NCBI GenBank assembly: GCA_033852135.1
Contig: JAWSVB010000010.1
Span: forward strand, 1-64,000
From: QZLE01 sp033852135
Lineage (GTDB): Bacteria > Pseudomonadota > Gammaproteobacteria > QZLD01
Direction of reading: 5' to 3'
Length of the DNA: 64,000 nucleotides
In this document: positions 60,105 through 64,000 of the stretch, piece after piece
Numbering within the stretch: position 1 is the stretch's first letter
Layout of the letters: every line of letters begins with the position of its first letter
Notes under the pieces: generated by a model
Databases searched by the model: none
What the model saw: the letters and a program-made list of their open reading frames with translations, nothing else
What the model was told of the DNA's origin: nothing
Program-made: the position numbers and the translations under genes

Positions 60105-61286
60105 ATGAGTAATATTGAGGAAATGTTTGCACCAGCAGAAAGATCCGGTATTAAAGAGGTGTTGCAGGATGCAGAACAACTAAAAGGGACTGGGTTAGTT
60201 GAAAATATAATTCATGAAATACCAACAATTTTGATGATACTTAATCCTCATCATCAAGTCGTTTTTATGAACCAGAGGTTAACCGATGAATTTGGTGTAT
60301 TATCAGAGAATTTATTAGGTAGGCGCCCTGGTGAAATTGTCAATTGTGTACATGCTAAAAAGCATGATGCTGGTTGTGGAGCAACTGAATCGTGCCATGA
60401 ATGTGGAGCTATAAAAGTTATTTTAGGGGTTAAAAAAAATAAAGTAAGGGAAGAGGATGATTATAGAGTTACCACAGCTGAAGGCATAGCTCTAGACTAT
60501 AAAATATGGGCGTCACCATATACTATTGATGAAAAGAACTACACGCTAGTTACCATGCTAAATAATGCAGATGAAAAAAGAAGGCAGGCGCTTGAGCATA
60601 CATTTTTTCATGATGTGAATAACACCCTTTCAGTTTTATCTAATTACTCTCAGTTGCTTATTAAGGGTAAAAAACCGGAGAAAACTGAGCATTATGTTGG
60701 AATGGTTAGGTCGGCAACAAACCATTTGATAAATGAGATCTCATCGCAGCGAAACTTACTTCAGGCTGAAGCCGGTGATCTTTCTATAGATCTATCACAA
60801 ATTAATTCAATTAATTTTATTCGAGCCATAACTCAAATTTTCTCTGAATATAGTAATTGGCAGCATAAGTCGATAAGAGTTGATGATAATGCGGAAGAAT
60901 TTGAATTTTGCTCTGATAGATCGCTGTTAAATAGAGTTATAGCTAATATGATAAAAAATGCATTGGAAGCAACAGAAAAAGGGGAAGAGGTAGTATTAAC
61001 CTGCTCACAGGGGAATGATTGCTGTAATTTTAGCGTCCATAATCATAAACATATGCCACACTCAATCCAGCTTCAGGTATTTCAGCGATCCTTTTCCACA
61101 AAAGGAGATGGTAGGGGGATTGGAACTTATAGCATGAAATTATTTGGCGAGAAGTATCTAAAGGGAAAGGTCTGGTTTAAATCATCTAAAGACAGAGGGA
61201 CAACGTTTAATATCACTATCCCTACTTATTATTCAGATTCATGCATGACTTTAAATATGATTGAATCAAATGGTTTAGAGCATTGA
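60105..61286 (+). CDS. Cys-rich PAS sensor histidine kinase, paralogue 2
   Basis: A 393-residue soluble kinase paralogous to the preceding gene over its full length. The PAS Cys motif is CVHAKKHDAGCGATESCHEC, the H box FFHDVNNTLSVLSNYSQLL, and the HATPase motifs NMIKNALEAT and GDGRGIGTYSMKLFGE. The ATG at 60105 is chosen because GGAG at 60095 fits it and the N-terminus matches paralogue 1; a TTG at 60078 opens the frame earlier. The two genes are separated by about 220 bases. They likely arose by tandem duplication; both keep the phosphoacceptor His and the ATP-binding motifs, so both are probably active. Confidence 0.85.
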   Translation: MSNIEEMFAPAERSGIKEVLQDAEQLKGTGLVENIIHEIPTILMILNPHHQVVFMNQRLTDEFGVLSENLLGRRPGEIVNCVHAKKHDAGCGATESCHECGAIKVILGVKKNKVREEDDYRVTTAEGIALDYKIWASPYTIDEKNYTLVTMLNNADEKRRQALEHTFFHDVNNTLSVLSNYSQLLIKGKKPEKTEHYVGMVRSATNHLINEISSQRNLLQAEAGDLSIDLSQINSINFIRAITQIFSEYSNWQHKSIRVDDNAEEFEFCSDRSLLNRVIANMIKNALEATEKGEEVVLTCSQGNDCCNFSVHNHKHMPHSIQLQVFQRSFSTKGDGRGIGTYSMKLFGEKYLKGKVWFKSSKDRGTTFNITIPTYYSDSCMTLNMIESNGLEH

Positions 61287-61402
61287 ACTATTGTTTGGTG
61301 AAGGTAGCTATTTGGACTTAAATTGATTGAATATGAAGCCATGGATGTAATTTACTATTGTAGTAAAAATATTGTTGTTAAATCACTTAAAAAGGACTTG
61401 TT

Positions 61403-61840
61403 ATGAAAATTAAATTAATAATAGTTATGATCTCTTTTTTGTTTAGCATACCTGCTTTTGCAGCTAAACCGACGTGGGCGGGTAAAGGCAAACCGACTAT
61501 GGAACAAAAGCAGGAGCATAAAAGCGCCATGCAAGAAAAGAAAGAGATGGACGATGACGATATTGGCGATGAAATAAAAGATAAGGCTATGGAAGAGAAG
61601 AAGCATAAGAAAGATAAGATGCATAAGAAAGATAAAATGAAAAAAGAAAAAAAGCATAAAGAAGAAAAAATGCAGCAAGAGAAAAAAGATATGATGGTGG
61701 AAGAGGGAGGTGATAAAAAGGGCCTTGAGAAACAGAAGGCTAAAAAGGCTGAGCAAGAGCAGAAAGAGCTAGGCAAAGGTTCAGAGAAAGGCCAGGAGTC
61801 TCGTCAAAAAAGAAAGAAATGGTATAAATTTTGGGAATGA
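61403..61840 (+). CDS. Small exported Lys/Glu-rich protein
   Basis: A 145-residue protein with signal peptide 1-20 (IVMISFLFSIPAFAA), cleaved before KPTWAG. The mature part is extremely charged with runs such as KKHKKDKMHKKDKMKKEKKH (about 72-91), and no family is recognised. Such low-complexity charged periplasmic proteins may bind metals or polyanions; that is speculative. A terminator hairpin follows. GGACTTG lies a few bases before the ATG, giving a modest ribosome-binding site. Confidence 0.6.
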   Translation: MKIKLIIVMISFLFSIPAFAAKPTWAGKGKPTMEQKQEHKSAMQEKKEMDDDDIGDEIKDKAMEEKKHKKDKMHKKDKMKKEKKHKEEKMQQEKKDMMVEEGGDKKGLEKQKAKKAEQEQKELGKGSEKGQESRQKRKKWYKFWE

Positions 61841-61889
61841 TTAAATAGAGAAATTTCCTTTATAGTAGAAAGTTTAAGTTTTATTTGAG

Positions 61890-61918
61890 AGCACCATTTT
61901 TCAAAGATGGTGCTTTTT
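61890..61918 (+). terminator. Intrinsic terminator after the charged exported protein
   Basis: AGCACCAT (61890-61897) pairs with ATGGTGCT (61907-61914), followed by a short T run. Confidence 0.75.
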
Positions 61919-62049
61919 AGATTACATTTACACAATGTGCGCATTGATACGGTTTTATATGTGGCAGTAATCAATTTTTAATAATTTACCCGAACCCTTT
62001 TATCTCAAAGATGTCCAAATGTTAACGATTGATGTAATGGACTAGCGTT

Positions 62050-62640
62050 ATGAACAACAAACTTTTATTAGCCTTGTCGGCAGTTATTCTTTCTTTTACC
62101 TCTAATGCTTATGCTGAAAAAACCATTTTAGCTGGTGGATGTTTTTGGTGTATGGAATCTGATTTTGAAAAACTTGAAGGGGTGACGGATGTTGTATCTG
62201 GATTTACAGGTGGAACTATAAAGAATCCAACATATAACGGTGATCATAGAGGCCATTACGAGGCGGTTGAAATAACCTATGATCCTGAAAAGGTGAGCTA
62301 TAAAGAGTTGCTTGATTATTACTGGGTAAATATAGATCCTTTTGATTCAATGGGGCAGTTTTGCGATAAAGGACCAAGTTACTTGAGCGCAATTTTTGTG
62401 GCTAATGATACGGAACGAAATATAGCTGAAGAATCTAAGAGAAAAGTTGAAGAACAGTTCCCTAATGAAAAAGTAATAACCCCAATCTTAAATGCAGCTA
62501 CATTTTACCCTATTCAAGGCGATGAAAGTTATCATCAGGATTATTATAAAAATAACCCCGTTCGCTATAACTATTATCGATGGGGGTGTGGGCGTGATAA
62601 GCGTTTAAAACAGATTTGGGGGGATAAGTCTGTTCATTAA
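62050..62640 (+). CDS. msrA: Exported peptide methionine-(S)-sulfoxide reductase MsrA
   Basis: Reduces Met-S-sulfoxide in proteins. It has 196 residues, including a signal peptide at 1-22 (LLALSAVILSFTSNAYA). The catalytic GCFWC motif is at about 30-34 (LAGGCFWCMES), and the rest has DPFDSMGQFCDKG and DESYHQDYYKNNP, all typical. Export to the periplasm separates it from cytoplasmic MsrA enzymes. No msrB is fused or adjacent in this window. A terminator follows. Confidence 0.94.
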   Translation: MNNKLLLALSAVILSFTSNAYAEKTILAGGCFWCMESDFEKLEGVTDVVSGFTGGTIKNPTYNGDHRGHYEAVEITYDPEKVSYKELLDYYWVNIDPFDSMGQFCDKGPSYLSAIFVANDTERNIAEESKRKVEEQFPNEKVITPILNAATFYPIQGDESYHQDYYKNNPVRYNYYRWGCGRDKRLKQIWGDKSVH

Positions 62641-62670
62641 TTTGTACAGAATATTACAAATACTGCAAAG

Positions 62671-62696
62671 CCGGGATCTTTTCCCGGTTTTGTTTT
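62671..62696 (+). terminator. Intrinsic terminator after msrA
   Basis: CCGGGA (62671-62676) pairs with TCCCGG (62682-62687), followed by TTTTGTTTT. The gap to the next gene (62700-62940) shows no other gene. Confidence 0.85.
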
Positions 62697-62942
62697 ATAG
62701 GCTTTATTTTATGTGTGCAAAGTTAATAATAATTAGGTAAAAGCTGGGGAGTAGCGGCGGTTACTTTTTTTAAATACAGTCTAAAGCAATGCTAGGTAGA
62801 ATTCTTTTTAGAATAAAAATATCAACAGTTATTATTATCGCCAGTTCTCTATTGTGCTACGATAATTGATAGAGCTACAGAATATTCACTCAGCATTGAT
62901 TGATATACAGGTTGCGTGATTTTAACTAAGAGAGGAATGGTT

Positions 62943-63230
62943 ATGCCAATAGATGTAGATAAGTTAGAGACCCTAGAAGATTATTATGAATATCTTGGTA
63001 TTTCAGAAGATAAAACGATGACTGAAGCAAAGAGCGTGAGTATTTTGACCACATTCAAACGTAATGTAGGTATGTCACCTGTAAACCTTGCTACAGATAT
63101 TGAAGCTTGCAAAGAGATTATGCTTGATTCAATTGAGCTGGTAGAGCTGCAAGAAAGTGGTGTTGTTTTTCATGAAAAAACAGGCGGCTGTGGCAGCGGC
63201 GGTGGCTGCAGTGGCTGCGGTAAACACTAG
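62943..63230 (+). CDS. Small protein with Cys/Gly-rich tail, possibly NifW-like
   Basis: A 95-residue protein. GAGG lies a few bases before the ATG at 62943; the open frame runs from 62916 but that start has no ribosome-binding site. The N-terminal 70 residues have LETLEDYYEYLGIS and SILTTFKRNVG, weakly reminiscent of NifW; no nif gene is present in this window. The C-terminus is GGCGSGGGCSGCGKH, a likely metal-binding tail with three Cys and a His. Family call is tentative. Confidence 0.5.
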   Translation: MPIDVDKLETLEDYYEYLGISEDKTMTEAKSVSILTTFKRNVGMSPVNLATDIEACKEIMLDSIELVELQESGVVFHEKTGGCGSGGGCSGCGKH

Positions 63231-63251
63231 TTTATAATTAGTTTGTATATT

Positions 63252-63289
63252 AAAGGTCCCTGATTGGTTTTTTTCAATTAGGGATCTTT
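63252..63289 (+). terminator. Long hairpin after the Cys/Gly-tail gene
   Basis: AAAGGTCCCTGATTG (63252-63266) pairs with CAATTAGGGATCTTT (63275-63289), 15 pairs with two G-U wobbles, around an 8-base loop that is mostly T. No T run follows the stem. Confidence 0.55.
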
Positions 63290-63439
63290 AGAATTAAAAG
63301 TTCCTCCCGCCTATTTTAATCCTTCAAATTAATAAGATTATATAATTAAATCTCGTGTACTTAACTATGCGTGGTTTTCAATTAAATGATTTGATATCAA
63401 TTGGATATATGCAATTAACGCTTTTTTGTTTTTTTAATG

Positions 63440-63445
63440 TATAAT
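63440..63445 (+). promoter_or_regulatory. Probable -10 box upstream of fabI
   Basis: TATAAT at 63440-63445 lies 80 bases before the fabI ATG; the best -35 candidates (TTAACG at 63415) give a 19-base spacer. The palindrome TTGATATCAA (63391-63400) lies upstream. Confidence 0.4.
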
Positions 63446-63524
63446 GCGCACCTTATTGTTTTTCCATCTGTTATTTAAATAGGGAAAACAAGTGAAGAAT
63501 TCAATCAGATTTAAGGAAAAAGAG

Positions 63525-64000
63525 ATGGGTATATTATCAGGTAAGAAGTTTCTGATTACAGGTATTGCAAGTGAAAGGTCAATCGCAGCAGGCATCGCAG
63601 ATTCAATGCATGAGCAGGGAGCAGAGCTAGCCTTTACATACATGAACGATAAGCTAAAGAGCCGTGTCGAAAAAGTAGCAGCACGCTGTGGTTCAGATAT
63701 TATATTGCCTTTGGATGTGGCTTCAGATGAGCAGATAAAAGATTGCTTCGCAGAGCTATCTAAGACATGGGAAAAGTTTGATGGCTTTGTTCATGCAATT
63801 GCATTTGCTCCAGCCGGACAACTTGATGGTGACTATCTGGATGCGGTAACTCGTGAAGGTTTTCAGGTTGCTCATGATATAAGTTCATACACCTTTGCAG
63901 CAATGGCGAAAGAAGCACGCCCACTACTTAACCCAAAATCATCCTTGATAACACTTAGCTATCTTGGTGCTGTTCGTTCTATGCCAAACTATAATGTAAT
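63525..64000 (+). CDS. fabI: Enoyl-[acyl-carrier-protein] reductase (NADH), partial at window end
   Basis: Reduces the enoyl-ACP in each round of fatty acid elongation. About 158 residues are visible before the window ends; the full protein is usually about 260. The start MGILSGKKFLITGIASERSI is the FabI glycine-rich cofactor site, followed by LDVASDEQIKDCF and FVHAIAFAPAGQLDGDY, typical of FabI. AAGGAAAAAGAG gives a good ribosome-binding site. The catalytic Tyr region LITLSYLGAVRSMPNYN is near the cut end. Confidence 0.93.
   Translation, partial: MGILSGKKFLITGIASERSIAAGIADSMHEQGAELAFTYMNDKLKSRVEKVAARCGSDIILPLDVASDEQIKDCFAELSKTWEKFDGFVHAIAFAPAGQLDGDYLDAVTREGFQVAHDISSYTFAAMAKEARPLLNPKSSLITLSYLGAVRSMPNYNV

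Noticed and set aside
1..64000. tRNA or rRNA genes
   Set aside because: No stretch with a tRNA T-arm GGTTCGAATCC-like motif plus matching acceptor stem, and no rRNA-like sequence, was noticed on reading; a tRNAscan-SE run would settle it.

Overview
The window looks like chromosomal DNA of a free-living, probably marine, gammaproteobacterium with AT-rich DNA (roughly 40 % GC by eye). The assignment rests on gene order. Seen here are leuS-lptE-holA with a YbeL-type zinc-ribbon gene divergent from leuS, pepA-holC-valS divergent from lptFG, a fabA-fabB pair, the anaerobic ubiquinone genes ubiT/ubiU/ubiV, and a class III PHA synthase pair (phaE, phaC) of the kind known from sulfur-oxidising Gammaproteobacteria. 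No tRNA, rRNA, CRISPR array, insertion sequence or prophage was seen.

Layout. 0-8.3 kb: thioesterase, a Cache-PAS-CBS-DUF294 signalling protein, a SWIM-SNF2 helicase and small genes. 8.4-15 kb: leuS, lptE, holA, proA, rsfS, rlmH (nadD is missing from its usual place beside rsfS). 15.2-21.2 kb: a giant secreted double-esterase (PHB-depolymerase type), a PAS histidine kinase and a DUF2914 protein. 21.3-28.9 kb: valS, holC, pepA, lptF, lptG. 29-39.6 kb: an accessory block of large exported proteins (a lipoprotein with a DUF6502 partner, a second esterase with thrombospondin type-3 repeats, and a LamG protein), plus a likely small membrane-protein gene. 39.9-45.4 kb: fabB, fabA, ubiT, ubiV, ubiU and a YhcC-type radical SAM gene. 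45.5-50.8 kb: two sodium-symporter-like loci. 51-64 kb: M23 peptidase, orphan response regulator, phaC, phaE, a GAF-GGDEF protein, two tandem paralogous Cys-rich PAS kinases, small exported proteins, exported MsrA, and the start of fabI.

The most interesting signal is non-coding. The DUF4212/SLC5 symporter operon (45784-47991) and the DUF3360 permease gene (49253-50764) carry long homologous 5' regions. Each has a near-consensus sigma-70 promoter, followed by about 180-220 nt of leader with conserved blocks at conserved spacing. Three stems are kept by paired or wobble changes, and one hairpin presents an invariant loop containing GGCGTCAGGAGG. This looks like a shared cis-regulatory RNA, or a composite operator, coordinating two transporters. 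Other non-coding structure includes 18-bp tandem repeats across stop codons, a dispersed hairpin element, a 22-bp perfect palindrome, and repeated TTCCCCATAT boxes upstream of the DUF6502 gene.

How the genes fit together: the cell makes PHA inside (phaE/phaC) and secretes esterases that may cut polyhydroxyalkanoates or other polyesters outside. Small carboxylates may enter through the DUF4212/SLC5 and DUF3360 transporters. The accessory genes around them are rich in sensory proteins. These functional links are inference from family membership and proximity.
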